From an uncultured Bacteroidota bacterium (GTDB lineage: Bacteria; Bacteroidota; Bacteroidia; Chitinophagales; Chitinophagaceae), in contig CAINUN010000100.1 of NCBI GenBank assembly GCA_903853805.1, forward strand, positions 18,650 to 82,649: a stretch of DNA of 64,000 nt. The letters are read 5' to 3'. Shown here one piece after another: positions 9,604-17,644 of this stretch. Within the stretch, counting starts at the first letter, position 1. Each line of letters begins with the position of its first letter. Made by a program: the position numbers and the translations under genes. A model generated the notes under the pieces. That model did no database searches, was not told the DNA's origin, and worked only from the letters and a program-made list of their open reading frames with translations.

Positions 9604-9706
9604 AAAATTTTTCCTGAGTAAAAAATATGGGTTCAAGGTAAAAAAAGATTTGCTTTCATGAAAATCTTCTCGGAAAATTTTATGATTGCTGCTTATTATC
9701 TTGTGC

Positions 9707-10351
9707 TTAATAGTAAGAGTATTGTTGTTTTTTGCTTTTGTGTAAAGTAGTCTTCTTGTTTACATTGTGAGGCAATAAAGCCTCTCTTTTTTTGAAGGCA
9801 ACACTATCGTTAATAAAGTTTGGAAAGTTTCTTTTGTAAATCAATTCATCCTCTGCGTATTCTTCAATTTTCATGAGCTTTCCATTTTCAGAGTCATAAT
9901 ATCGCCATTCTCCTTGGCGAAATGAACCATAATAAGCAGGGATTTCTTTATAACTTTCCAATAATGTTTCAGGGTGTGTAATAACAATCGTATCTTTTTC
10001 CTGAGAAGAATTTTTACTCATGTAGGTTCCTTCACAATATAGTTTTCCTTCATCATAATATTTTGCTTCCCCATCTAATAGGTCATTTTTAAAATTTTCA
10101 ATAGAAATCAACTCTCCTTCTCTGGTTATTTTATACCAAGTACCATATTTAAGACCATGTTCATAGTTTCCGAATTCAGTAAATGGTTTTTCGCTTTTTT
10201 TTGCAGGGAAGGTACTTACCCACATTCCATGTTTTTTGCCGTTTTCATCAAGCTTATTCATGTTGTCTCCTTTAGGTTTTTCTATTTGTGAAAAAACAGA
10301 GAGGCTAAATAGGCAACAAAATACTGATAGAAATAAAAAAGGTTTCAACAT
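9707..10351 (-). CDS. Secreted MORN-repeat-like (YwqK-type) protein
   Basis: About 214 residues from the ATG at 10351 (signal peptide MLKPFLFLSVFCCLFSLSVFSQ); the longer track ORF would overlap the Fe-S carrier gene. The mature protein has degenerate MORN-like units of the type GxxxGxWxxY: KKHGMWVSTF, GLKYGTWYKI, LDGEAKYYDEG, RQGEWRYYDSENG. Such repeats form beta-hairpin ladders; database names such as YwqK antitoxin are automatic and not evidence of toxin-antitoxin function. The gene begins 5 bp after the iscA-like gene. Role unknown. Confidence 0.7.
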   Translation of the reverse strand: MLKPFLFLSVFCCLFSLSVFSQIEKPKGDNMNKLDENGKKHGMWVSTFPAKKSEKPFTEFGNYEHGLKYGTWYKITREGELISIENFKNDLLDGEAKYYDEGKLYCEGTYMSKNSSQEKDTIVITHPETLLESYKEIPAYYGSFRQGEWRYYDSENGKLMKIEEYAEDELIYKRNFPNFINDSVAFKKREALLPHNVNKKTTLHKSKKQQYSYY

Positions 10352-10356
10352 GGAGT

Positions 10357-10701
10357 TTATACCGAAAATGATTGTCCACAACCGCAAGTGCTGCTTGCAT
10401 TCGGATTTTGAAAAACAAAACCACGAGCGTTCAGTCCATCTTCAAAATTCACCTGCATGCCAAAAAGGTAAATGCTGTGTGCTTTTTTCATCAATACTTG
10501 AATGCCATCAATGTCATACACTTCGTCATCCGATTCTTTTTTATCGAAGCCTAGCATATAACTCATGCCTGAACAGCCACCACCTTTAACTCCAATTCTT
10601 AAGAGGGTTTCTTTATCAAAATCAGTAGCGTTCATTAAACGTTTTACTTCATTCACTGCGTTTGCAGTAAGGCTAATAGGGCTTTCCAAAATTGTTTCCA
10701 T
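10357..10701 (-). CDS. A-type Fe-S cluster carrier (HesB/IscA/ErpA family)
   Basis: A 114-residue protein with all three conserved cysteines of A-type carriers: KGGGCSGMSY near residue 40 and the C-terminal STCGCGQSF. It receives and delivers [2Fe-2S] or [4Fe-4S] clusters to apo-proteins in the cytoplasm. Length and motif spacing are standard. Whether it corresponds to IscA, SufA or ErpA cannot be decided from sequence alone, and no other suf or isc gene is adjacent. It is divergent from frr and leads the MORN-like gene by 5 bp. Confidence 0.9.
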   Translation of the reverse strand: METILESPISLTANAVNEVKRLMNATDFDKETLLRIGVKGGGCSGMSYMLGFDKKESDDEVYDIDGIQVLMKKAHSIYLFGMQVNFEDGLNARGFVFQNPNASSTCGCGQSFSV

Positions 10702-10822
10702 AAAATATTTTCTAAATGAATAATTGTCACAAAAGTACTGTAGATTGAAGGCTTACCAAAAGTGTTTCTCGATTACTAAATAACTATAACAATTGTTGTC
10801 TTCTATCTTTCGGAACATTCTT

Positions 10823-10830
10823 TACATTTG
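10823..10830 (+). promoter_or_regulatory. Probable -7 box for frr
   Basis: TACATTTG matches the Bacteroidota -7 consensus TAnnTTTG, about 20 bp before the frr start. A TTG lies upstream with about 24 bp spacing, slightly longer than usual, so the -33 element is uncertain. Confidence 0.5.
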
Positions 10831-10849
10831 CGCTCTCAAAACGTAATTT

Positions 10850-11413
10850 ATGAGCGAGGTTTTAGAAAAAATAATTGACAACGCTGGCGATCATATGAAG
10901 AAGGCAATCAGTCACCTTGAAACTGAACTTTCAAAAATCAGGGCTGGTAAAGCTAATCCTGTTATTCTTGACGGTATTCATGTGGATTATTATGGTGCAC
11001 CTACAGCCTTAAGCCAAGTTGCAAATGTCACTGTTGCAGATGCACGCACACTTTCCATTCAGCCTTGGGAGAAAAATATGCTTCACGCTATCGAAAAAGC
11101 AATTATCGCTTCAAATATTGGCTTGAATCCTCAAAATGACGGTAATATTATTCGTCTATTCTTGCCTCCTCTTACCGAAGAGCGTCGTAAAGAGCTTTGT
11201 AAGAAAGTTAATCAAGAAGGAGAGTTCGCAAAAGTTGCTGTTCGCAATATTCGTAGAGACGCTATAGAAAATATCAAGAAAGAACAGAAAGATGGGCTAA
11301 GCGAAGACGAAGCAAAAAGAGGTGAAACAAGAGTTCAAGGTGTAACAGACAAATACATAGTTCTTGTTGACCAACATTGCAAAGACAAGGATAAAGAGAT
11401 TATGACCATTTAA
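10850..11413 (+). CDS. frr: Ribosome recycling factor
   Basis: With EF-G, splits post-termination ribosomes into subunits. The 187-residue product matches family length; characteristic segments are SKIRAGKANP (about 28), VDYYGAPTALSQVANV, IQPWEKNMLHAIEKAI and the C-terminal three-helix bundle with NIRRDAIENIKK. It has its own -7 box and a strong terminator immediately downstream, so it is probably monocistronic. Confidence 0.97.
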   Translation: MSEVLEKIIDNAGDHMKKAISHLETELSKIRAGKANPVILDGIHVDYYGAPTALSQVANVTVADARTLSIQPWEKNMLHAIEKAIIASNIGLNPQNDGNIIRLFLPPLTEERRKELCKKVNQEGEFAKVAVRNIRRDAIENIKKEQKDGLSEDEAKRGETRVQGVTDKYIVLVDQHCKDKDKEIMTI

Positions 11414-11437
11414 TAGTAGGGTTTCATGAAGATAATA

Positions 11438-11475
11438 ACAAGCAGACTGATGAAGATTCAGTCTGCTTGTTTTTT
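11438..11475 (+). terminator. Rho-independent terminator of frr
   Basis: A perfect 13-bp stem (acaagcagactga / tcagtctgcttgt) with a 7-nt loop is followed directly by a run of T. It lies 25 bp after the frr stop. Confidence 0.93.
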
Positions 11476-11491
11476 ATCTCCCCAAAAAAAA

Positions 11492-11522
11492 TTTGCTTGA
11501 AAACAATTATGCCTTACTTTTG
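11492..11522 (+). promoter_or_regulatory. Bacteroidota-type promoter of rpsT
   Basis: TTTG (11492-11495), a 19-bp spacer and TACTTTTG (11515-11522) match the -33/-7 consensus of Bacteroidota primary sigma factor promoters. It sits between the frr terminator and rpsT, about 30 bp from the start codon. Confidence 0.75.
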
Positions 11523-11551
11523 CCATCCTTTTAAAAAATACAAGAGTATAA

Positions 11552-11803
11552 ATGGCAAATCATAAAGCAACCAGAAAAGATGTTCGTCAGAGTGCAAAAC
11601 GTCGTGAGCGTAACCGTTATTATGGTAAAACTACCCGTAACGCTATCCGTAATCTTTTAGCTTCCGATAAAACTGAAGCAGTTGCTTCTTTACCTAAAGT
11701 TATTTCAATGATTGACAAATTAGCTAAGCGTAATGTCATTCATAAAAATAAAGCAAGCAACATTAAATCAGGTATTGTTAAGCGCATTAATGCTCTAGCA
11801 TAA
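11552..11803 (+). CDS. rpsT: 30S ribosomal protein S20 (bS20)
   Basis: An 83-residue basic protein beginning [22 protein letters not shown], with the family-typical [25 protein letters not shown]-terminal helix. It binds 16S rRNA early in 30S assembly. It stands as a single transcription unit with a consensus promoter and a hairpin terminator. Confidence 0.96.
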   Translation: MANHKATRKDVRQSAKRRERNRYYGKTTRNAIRNLLASDKTEAVASLPKVISMIDKLAKRNVIHKNKASNIKSGIVKRINALA

Positions 11804-11825
11804 CTAAGATTTCTGAAAATATTAT

Positions 11826-11854
11826 AAACCACCTTCGAAAGAGGTGGTTTTTTT
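11826..11854 (+). terminator. Rho-independent terminator of rpsT
   Basis: A 9-bp stem (aaaccacct / aggtggttt) with a 7-nt loop, followed by a T tract, 22 bp after the rpsT stop. Confidence 0.93.
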
Positions 11855-11916
11855 GCTTCACTTATACTGACTTCTCTAAAAACACTAAAAAATGTGTTTT
11901 GAAAGAATACTCTTTC

Positions 11917-11944
11917 TTGTAAAATCAATTTCATCTTAAATTTG
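11917..11944 (+). promoter_or_regulatory. Bacteroidota-type promoter of the T9SS cargo gene
   Basis: TTG (11917-11919), a 17-bp spacer and TAAATTTG (11937-11944) fit the -33/-7 consensus, about 20 bp before the start codon at 11965. Confidence 0.65.
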
Positions 11945-11964
11945 TCGCCAATTAATAATTATCT

Positions 11965-13617
11965 ATGTTCCCAAGACTAATTTCATTTCTCTTATTGTTT
12001 CCTTCTTGTTTTGCTTTTGCACAAACAAAAATTCTATTTGATGCTACCAAAGCTGAAACTGCTGGACAGGCAGATTGGATTATTGACGCTGACCAATGGA
12101 ATTTAAACTGGAACCCTAATGCTTATACAAACGCAAGTAATTGGCATAGTAATGCTCAAAAAATTCCAATTCCTGCTCAAAGTGGCATAATGGCAACTAC
12201 CAATGAAAATTTTTGGGTTGGTGGCATTTCTGCTTGGGCGGTAGATTGTGCCAAAAAAGGTTATACCGTTGAAACGCTTCCTTGGAATGGGCAAATTACT
12301 TATGGCAATGCCAGCAATCTTCAAGACTTGAGCAATTACAAAGTCTATATTGTTTGCGAACCGAACATAATGTTTTCAGCTGCTGAAAAAACAGCCATCA
12401 TGCAGTTTGTTCAAAATGGGGGAGGGCTATTTATGGTTTCCGACCACACCGTAAGTGATAGAAACGGCGATGGCGATGATTCTCCTGCTATTTGGAATAA
12501 CTTGATGACTAATAATTCAGTGCAAAACAATCCTTTTGGCATCACCTTCGATTTGCAAAATTTCTCAGGGACTTATTCAAACTTAGCCTCTTCGCTTTCT
12601 GCCTCCGATTCTATCCTTCATGGTACTATGGGAAACGTTACCAAAGTGCAGTGGGCTAATGGTACTTCTATGACTTTATCTACTACCAATAATCCTACTG
12701 TAAAAGCAGTGGTTTATAAAACAGGTACAAGTGGAAATACCAATGTGCTCTTTGCTTATGCACGTTATGGCAATGGAAAAGTATGTGCTATTGGCGATAG
12801 TTCACCATGTGATGATGGAACTGGCAATCCGAGTAGCAATCTTACGCTTTACAATGGTTATTTTACCGATGCAGCAGGCAATCATCAAAGACTGTTGATG
12901 AATGCTACTATTTGGTTGGCTACAGCAAATCCTACTTCTGTTACGGCAACGATTACCGCAACAGGAAATACTTCTTTTTGCCAGGGAGGAACAGTATTGT
13001 TAAATGCAAATACAGGAACAGGATATACTTATCAGTGGCGACTCAATGGTACTGTTATTCCCGGTGCTACTAATTCATCTTACACTGTTTCTCAAGCAGG
13101 AAATTACACTGTTACTATTAATAGCACTGCTAACTCTAATGTAATTGCTGTTGTTGTTTTTTCAACACCAACACCAACAGTTGTCAATACTTCCAACACT
13201 TTAAGTGCAAGTGGCGGACCTTATGCTGCTTACGCTTGGTATTTGAATGGAACTGCTATAGCAGGGGCAACAAATGCCACTTATCTTGCTACTCAAAATG
13301 GCACCTACAAAGTAAATGTGACGACCACAGATGGTTGCACGGGTTTTTCGCCCAATTTAAATGTGACTTTGGTGGGTATTGATGATGTGAACGGAAATAA
13401 GATTGCTATTCATCCTAATCCTACAAAAAATCTGATTCAAATTGATGGCTTAGTGCCTGCAACCATAATGGTTTTTTCTTTAGAAGGAAAATTGGTTGCC
13501 GAGGTTCATCAAAAAAACATGGTTTCGCTTGTTGATTTGCCCAATGGCATTTATCAGTTATCCATTTTTGATGCTAATAACAATTTGCTTTTGAACGAAA
13601 AGATTGTGAAAGAATAA
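11965..13617 (+). CDS. Secreted T9SS cargo protein with class-I glutamine-amidotransferase-like domain
   Basis: A 550-residue exported protein: signal peptide (to about CFAFAQ, residue 20); a ThuA/GATase1-like flavodoxin fold (about 25-320) with YKVYIVCEPN, NGGGLFMVSDHT and YGNGKVCAIGDSSPCDDG; two Ig-like modules (about 330-470) with QWRLNGTVIPGATNSSYTV and AWYLNGTAIAGATNATY; and a type A Por sorting domain at the end (IHPNPTKNLIQIDG, NGIYQLSIFD). The sorting domain directs export by the type IX system and surface anchoring. A hydrolase or amidotransferase activity is not shown by motifs. It is flanked by its own promoter and terminator. Confidence 0.85.
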   Translation: MFPRLISFLLLFPSCFAFAQTKILFDATKAETAGQADWIIDADQWNLNWNPNAYTNASNWHSNAQKIPIPAQSGIMATTNENFWVGGISAWAVDCAKKGYTVETLPWNGQITYGNASNLQDLSNYKVYIVCEPNIMFSAAEKTAIMQFVQNGGGLFMVSDHTVSDRNGDGDDSPAIWNNLMTNNSVQNNPFGITFDLQNFSGTYSNLASSLSASDSILHGTMGNVTKVQWANGTSMTLSTTNNPTVKAVVYKTGTSGNTNVLFAYARYGNGKVCAIGDSSPCDDGTGNPSSNLTLYNGYFTDAAGNHQRLLMNATIWLATANPTSVTATITATGNTSFCQGGTVLLNANTGTGYTYQWRLNGTVIPGATNSSYTVSQAGNYTVTINSTANSNVIAVVVFSTPTPTVVNTSNTLSASGGPYAAYAWYLNGTAIAGATNATYLATQNGTYKVNVTTTDGCTGFSPNLNVTLVGIDDVNGNKIAIHPNPTKNLIQIDGLVPATIMVFSLEGKLVAEVHQKNMVSLVDLPNGIYQLSIFDANNNLLLNEKIVKE

Positions 13618-13636
13618 GAAGCAATCAATTTGGGTA

Positions 13637-13680
13637 AAATGGGTAAATGGTTCAATAGGCTGTTTACCCATTTTTCCTTT
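13637..13680 (+). terminator. Terminator of the T9SS cargo gene
   Basis: An 11-bp perfect stem (aaatgggtaaa / tttacccattt) with a 15-nt loop, followed by a T-rich tract, 20 bp after the stop. Confidence 0.85.
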
Positions 13681-13695
13681 AAACCAAAAAACAAA

Positions 13696-13959
13696 TTAAT
13701 AATGTCCTTTGCAAGACACAAGTATGATATGCTCTTCTGTAACTTTATAGATAAGCCTGTGTTCCGAGTCTATTCTTCTGCTCTAATAGCCTTGATAATT
13801 TGATTTGAGTGGTTCAGGTTTGCCAGTTCCCGAAAATGGAGTTCTCGCAGCTTCGTCGGCAAGGTCAAAAATTCTTTGCATTATTTTTCGGTTATTCACC
13901 AACCAAAACTGAAAATCTTCCCAGAACTTTTGCTCAATCAGCAATTTTCTATTTGCCAT
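13696..13959 (-). pseudogene. yoeB: YoeB/Txe-family mRNA interferase toxin, interrupted by an in-frame amber codon
   Basis: Reading through a single TAG at 13783-13785 gives a complete YoeB-like protein of about 87 residues: FWEDFQFW, DEAARTPFSGTGKPEPLKSNYQGY, stop, then SRRIDSEHRLIYKVTEEHIILVSCKGHY. In functional YoeB the interrupted position is a tryptophan (GFWSRRI), so TGG to TAG is the simplest explanation. The part after the stop holds the catalytic Arg, His and C-terminal HY residues, so the truncated product should be inactive. The true start is ATG at 13959, overlapping the antitoxin gene by 11 bp; the track start at 13965 is a TTG. Confidence 0.88.
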
Positions 13960-14155
13960 AAGCAAACTTTTTCAGTTCACTCCATTCCATGGTTCTGAGG
14001 TCGGCAGTACTGCTTTCAATTCTATCCATTGCTGCCTGAATTTTCTCCTGTTCGCTTGCTACTTTTTCTTGTTCTGCTTTTATGCCTAGCACCCTTGCCA
14101 TTTCAAGCAAAAGATTCAATTTGTCATTCGGTACATCATGCAAAACGAGGTTCAT
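13949..14155 (-). CDS. Antitoxin gene paired with the broken YoeB
   Basis: A 68-residue mostly helical, charged protein (DKLNLLLEMARVLGIKAEQEKVASEQEKIQ). It lies directly upstream of and overlaps the YoeB-like gene by 11 bp, the usual arrangement of antitoxin before toxin with translational coupling. It is not an obvious YefM/Phd protein; similar short proteins precede toxins of this class in Bacteroidota. The C-terminus (MEWSELKKFAYGK) would be the toxin-binding part. The function rests mainly on position. Confidence 0.65.
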   Translation of the reverse strand: MNLVLHDVPNDKLNLLLEMARVLGIKAEQEKVASEQEKIQAAMDRIESSTADLRTMEWSELKKFAYGK

Positions 14156-14604
14156 AAATCTTCTTTTTTAGTGCTACAAAAATAAGGTAATTGGTTTAGC
14201 TATTGATCAACTTCCCCACCCCCCAAACTTCCCCATTTTTCCTTTCTGCGCAAGCATTTTTTTTAAGAAAATTTCCCGAATCATGCTAATCGCTAACTAT
14301 GTAAATAGAAATCAATCTAAACTTCCCCATTTTCTTTTTATTCCAAAACAAATAACCGCCAAGCAATGTGCTTTTGCATGATTTTGTTTGAGTATTGTTT
14401 TTGCTTTGCTTCTTATTTTACTAAAATCTAGTAAAACTTTACTAGATTTTAGTAAATACTTTATACATTTTTATAAAACATTATCAATCATTTATAAAGT
14501 TTTGTCTTTAAGGAATAAAAATTTATTCATTTTTAGTAAAATTTTGTTTAAAATTTTATATACTTTGCTTAATTTAGCTAAAGTTTTAATTAAATCAACT
14601 AAAA
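14156..14604. other. Gene-free, very A+T-rich leader region
   Basis: This 449-bp stretch between the antitoxin start and the orphan gene holds no convincing gene. From about 14385 on it is extremely A+T-rich, with recurring TAGTAAA, TTTATAAA and AAAATTTT words, a long perfect palindrome (14417-14456) and a weaker inverted pair ctttata/tataaag. The ORF predicted across it (14388..14786) is K/L/F/I-rich and enters the real gene in the wrong frame. It may be a regulatory leader or a remnant of insertion. Confidence 0.6.
14417..14456. repeat. Perfect inverted repeat with 19-bp arms and 2-bp spacer
   Basis: TTTACTAAAATCTAGTAAA is followed after AC by its exact reverse complement TTTACTAGATTTTAGTAAA. 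There is no T tract on either side as in a terminator, and it lies about 150 bp upstream of the orphan gene at 14605. It could be an operator for a dimeric regulator, a cruciform or a mobile-element end. Confidence 0.9.
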
Positions 14605-15096
14605 ATGGCGCTGAAGAACATCACCAACAATCATATTCCCAACAATGTGCGGGCGCAGGTAACCGATTTGCTACAACAAGCAACCGCTTTGCTAAAACCT
14701 TATTGCGCCAACCTCAACAATGCCGACCGAAAGAAACTGAAGGGCTTGAGTGGCAAGAAAAAACACATGGTGCAGCGCATCATTGACATCCGCAACGGTG
14801 ACCATAGCCTCGGTTGTCCTGATGTGGATTGGGATGAAATGTTGCTTGATTGGAGCGACCGTACTTTTTTGGAAGAAACCGAAATGAAAGCCAACATTGT
14901 TTATAGAATGTGTTCTTCACAACGCATGTTGTCGGATGCGGATTGCTTGAACAATGCACGCACCGATTATCGACACACGGTCTATAAATTCACGAATGGC
15001 GGCAATACCAAGGGATGGGATTTAAAATACAATGAGTTGAAAGAGTTTATGCCGCGCACGGGCATTAAAGGGAAAAAGAAGAAAGAAAGGGAATAG
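14605..15096 (+). CDS. Orphan hypothetical protein downstream of an A+T-rich leader
   Basis: A 163-residue soluble protein starting MALKNITNNHIPNNVRAQVTD, with a basic tail (KGKKKKERE). No signal peptide, membrane segment or known domain is recognised. It is helical in the first half, with GLSGKKKHMVQRIIDIRNG and PDVDWDEMLLDWSDRTF. Base composition rises sharply from the A+T-rich leader to the gene, and it shares no operon with its neighbours. With the broken toxin-antitoxin pair it forms a small accessory patch between core genes. Function unknown. Confidence 0.65.
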   Translation: MALKNITNNHIPNNVRAQVTDLLQQATALLKPYCANLNNADRKKLKGLSGKKKHMVQRIIDIRNGDHSLGCPDVDWDEMLLDWSDRTFLEETEMKANIVYRMCSSQRMLSDADCLNNARTDYRHTVYKFTNGGNTKGWDLKYNELKEFMPRTGIKGKKKKERE

Positions 15097-15244
15097 TAGT
15101 TTTTGCGTGTTGCTGTGTATTTGTTTTTTTAAAAAAAAACCGTAGGAACAAAAAAACACAAAGACCTCTTTACAACTTTGCGCCTTCGCGCCTCTGCTGT
15201 AAAAAAGCTCTGTGTTTTATTGCCACTTAGTAAAAAATGAACCG

Positions 15245-16594
15245 TTATTTTTTTTGCACAACAACCTTTTGAGTTGTTTTAAAATCGCCATTATAAATCT
15301 TGGCGAAGTAAATGCCTTCATGCAATGTTTGTGTATCGAAATAAGCAAGACTACTGCCTTTTGCAAGTGTGGTTTGTGCAACTGTTTTTCCTGTAAGGTC
15401 AATGAGGTCAATGGTCAAATCGTATTGAACAAGGTTGCCCGCTTGAATCAAAATCATATCGCTCGTAGGATTGGGATAAACAGTAAATGATAATTGATTG
15501 AAAGCAGTTTCGTTGATGCCTGTTGGTGTATAAATCGTAGTGGATTCGGTAACTGAAGTTACTTTTCGGTTAGCCCAATTGCCATAAAAAGTTTTGCCAA
15601 CAGCATAAGGATAAGCAGAATTCCAATTGGCATCTACTGTGCAGAAATAGGCATAAGTGCCCGCAGGATATTCGGGCGTTACACAAAAACGTCCGTTATG
15701 AACATCTAAATAATCGCTTTGACCTGTATGAGCAATGAACTCATAATCTTCAATGAAATAACCCAAAGGATAAGTGGTGTTTACGGCAGGACCTGCTGTA
15801 ACGGTATTGCCCGAAGCATCTGTTGTTCTTGCAGTAATGTTTCTCAATTGATAGCTCGATTTGATGCGCACAATGCCACCTGTTCCATCAGCGTTTTTAA
15901 AACCATAAGCACCATAAATAGGATAGCCATCATACGCGAAACCAATAAGCGGCGAATGTTGGTTGCTATCAATCACATAAAGTCCGTTAGCATCATAAGG
16001 ATTACAAACAGTAGAAGTCACATTGATGTCGAATTTAAATGCAGAAGGGTTTTGATGATGATGATAATTGCCGTTTGCAGGATGACCTTTTGAACAATCG
16101 AAACCAGCTTTCTCTGCACGAATAGCATCGCGATTCCAAACCAAATCACCTTGTCCACCAATAGGTCCACCAGCTAAAGCACTTGTAGCGTTTTTCCAAG
16201 ACACACCATCACGGCTATCAAACAAAGCAACGCCGTTTATGAACACACCTATGTTGCCCATTGTTGTGGCTTTAAGCGTTCCCGTATTAGGTGTTGGATT
16301 CAATGGAAAACTGAAAATAGCATTTTGGTTTTGTGCAATAGAAGGATTGCCATCAAGAAAAGGTCCTGTAGGATAAGAAGGAATTCCTTTGGTAGTGACG
16401 TAAACAAAGTTGGTAGAATACTCTACTTTTTGGCAATTGACGAGTGTGTTATTGCTCACAGGCGTTGGGTTGCCATTGACGTAATAAGTGCCAAGCACTG
16501 TTGTGTTTTGCAGCCAAGAAGTGATAGCTGGACTTTGCGCTTGAACTGTTGATGAAAGCAGTAAGCAAGCAATGATTTTTTTTAGTGAGTGCAT
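15245..16594 (-). CDS. Secreted YHYH-domain protein with T9SS sorting domain
   Basis: A 449-residue exported protein: signal peptide (LLLSSTVQAQ), a YHYH domain (about 50-340) and a type A Por sorting domain (VYPNPTSDMILIQAGN, HEGIYFAKIYNG). The family motif appears as GNYHHHQN near residue 177, that is YHHH rather than YHYH, followed by IGFAYDGYPIYGAYG. Such His-rich domains occur in proteins of unknown function often found with copper or haem proteins. It is the last gene of an operon after MbnP and MbnH homologues (33 bp gap), which suggests a shared surface copper-related role. Confidence 0.83.
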   Translation of the reverse strand: MHSLKKIIACLLLSSTVQAQSPAITSWLQNTTVLGTYYVNGNPTPVSNNTLVNCQKVEYSTNFVYVTTKGIPSYPTGPFLDGNPSIAQNQNAIFSFPLNPTPNTGTLKATTMGNIGVFINGVALFDSRDGVSWKNATSALAGGPIGGQGDLVWNRDAIRAEKAGFDCSKGHPANGNYHHHQNPSAFKFDINVTSTVCNPYDANGLYVIDSNQHSPLIGFAYDGYPIYGAYGFKNADGTGGIVRIKSSYQLRNITARTTDASGNTVTAGPAVNTTYPLGYFIEDYEFIAHTGQSDYLDVHNGRFCVTPEYPAGTYAYFCTVDANWNSAYPYAVGKTFYGNWANRKVTSVTESTTIYTPTGINETAFNQLSFTVYPNPTSDMILIQAGNLVQYDLTIDLIDLTGKTVAQTTLAKGSSLAYFDTQTLHEGIYFAKIYNGDFKTTQKVVVQKK

Positions 16595-16627
16595 AAGTGG
16601 TGTTTTAAAATGGTTATAAATTAATGG

Positions 16628-17644
16628 TTAGAAAAATTCTTTAGGAAATTGATGATGAGTGTTGAAAACAAAACTAGAGTCGTTGAGCGTCATCAAAAAA
16701 GCTATAAGATCTGCCTTATCATCCGAGGATAAATGAATGCCGTTTTTTAGCTCTTTTGAAAGATTGGGATGAGGCTGAATGTTGTTGGTGTAATGATTTA
16801 AAACTTGTCCGAGTTTTTTAAACCTACCGTCGTGCATGTAAGGAAAAGTGTAACGCAAATTTCTCAAGGAAGGTACTTTGAATACTAAACTATCCACCGA
16901 AAGATGTGTAATTCTATTCTTGCCAAAATCATTTAAAGTAGTATCAACAGACAAACCATTACACTCAAATTGCTCATTGGTAAAAAGAGGCTCGGTATGA
17001 CAAGCATTGCAATTTTGAAGAAACAACTGATAACCCTTATTTTCTTGTTCTGAAAAACTGTTTTTTCCTTGCCTTACCTCATCATACTTTGAATGATTGC
17101 TCACCAACGTCAACTGAAATTGCGCCAATGCTTTTAATAAATTTTCACCAGTAATTGCACTGTCTTTAAATGCTTTGAAAAATAAAGATGGATATCGAGA
17201 ACTGCTTTGTAGTTTTTCAACTAAATGATTAATGTTTTCTCCCATTTCTTTTGGGTGACTGATGGGTGCCAATGCTTGCACATCCAAATGATTGATGGCA
17301 CCATCCCACATAAAATCATGTTGCCAAGCAAGGTTAAATAATGCAGGGGCATTGCGATTGCCTATGGAATCGAAAATTCCATGACTGAGTGAATGGTCGG
17401 TATGAGCAAATGCATTGTAGGGTGAATGACAAGAGGCGCAAGAAACTTTTCCATCAATAGAAAGTAAAGGATCGAAAAACAACACTCTTCCTAGCAAAAC
17501 CTTTTCCTTAGTCAATGGGTTTTTTTTGAAATCGTAAGAAGGCTTAGGGAAATAATTAGGCGCATGAAATAGCGATTGAACTTCATTGTTAAATGCAGTC
17601 AACAAGACAAAAGCAAAAAGCAATATCAACAAATGCTTCATCAT
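16628..17644 (-). CDS. Di-haem cytochrome c peroxidase/MauG family protein (MbnH-like)
   Basis: A 338-residue exported protein with two c-type haem sites, CASCHSPYNAFAH (about 80) and CNACHTEPLF (about 215), and other family segments (KVLLGRVLFFDPLLS, FMWDGAINHLDVQALAPISHPKEMG, VPSLRNLRYTFPYMHDGRF). Its ATG overlaps the stop of the MbnP-like gene (ATGA). In other bacteria MbnH is a MauG-type enzyme that oxidises a Trp of MbnP to kynurenine, making a copper site. By analogy this protein may modify its neighbour; classical H2O2-detoxifying CcpA activity is the alternative. Confidence 0.85.
   Translation of the reverse strand: MMKHLLILLFAFVLLTAFNNEVQSLFHAPNYFPKPSYDFKKNPLTKEKVLLGRVLFFDPLLSIDGKVSCASCHSPYNAFAHTDHSLSHGIFDSIGNRNAPALFNLAWQHDFMWDGAINHLDVQALAPISHPKEMGENINHLVEKLQSSSRYPSLFFKAFKDSAITGENLLKALAQFQLTLVSNHSKYDEVRQGKNSFSEQENKGYQLFLQNCNACHTEPLFTNEQFECNGLSVDTTLNDFGKNRITHLSVDSLVFKVPSLRNLRYTFPYMHDGRFKKLGQVLNHYTNNIQPHPNLSKELKNGIHLSSDDKADLIAFLMTLNDSSFVFNTHHQFPKEFF

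Noticed and set aside
9707-10351. YwqK-type antitoxin
   Set aside because: The name attaches automatically to MORN-like repeats. The protein has a signal peptide and no toxin partner.
14388-14786. 132-residue plus-strand ORF across the A+T-rich leader
   Set aside because: Its K, L, F, I, S-rich sequence only mirrors A+T-rich DNA, and it runs into the 14605 gene in a different frame.
15117-15244. Possible repeat or RNA element (ctttgcgccttcgcgcctctgc) between the orphan gene and the YHYH gene
   Set aside because: Only a short GCG-rich near-repeat with an A/T homopolymer nearby; no stable structure or second copy was seen in the window.
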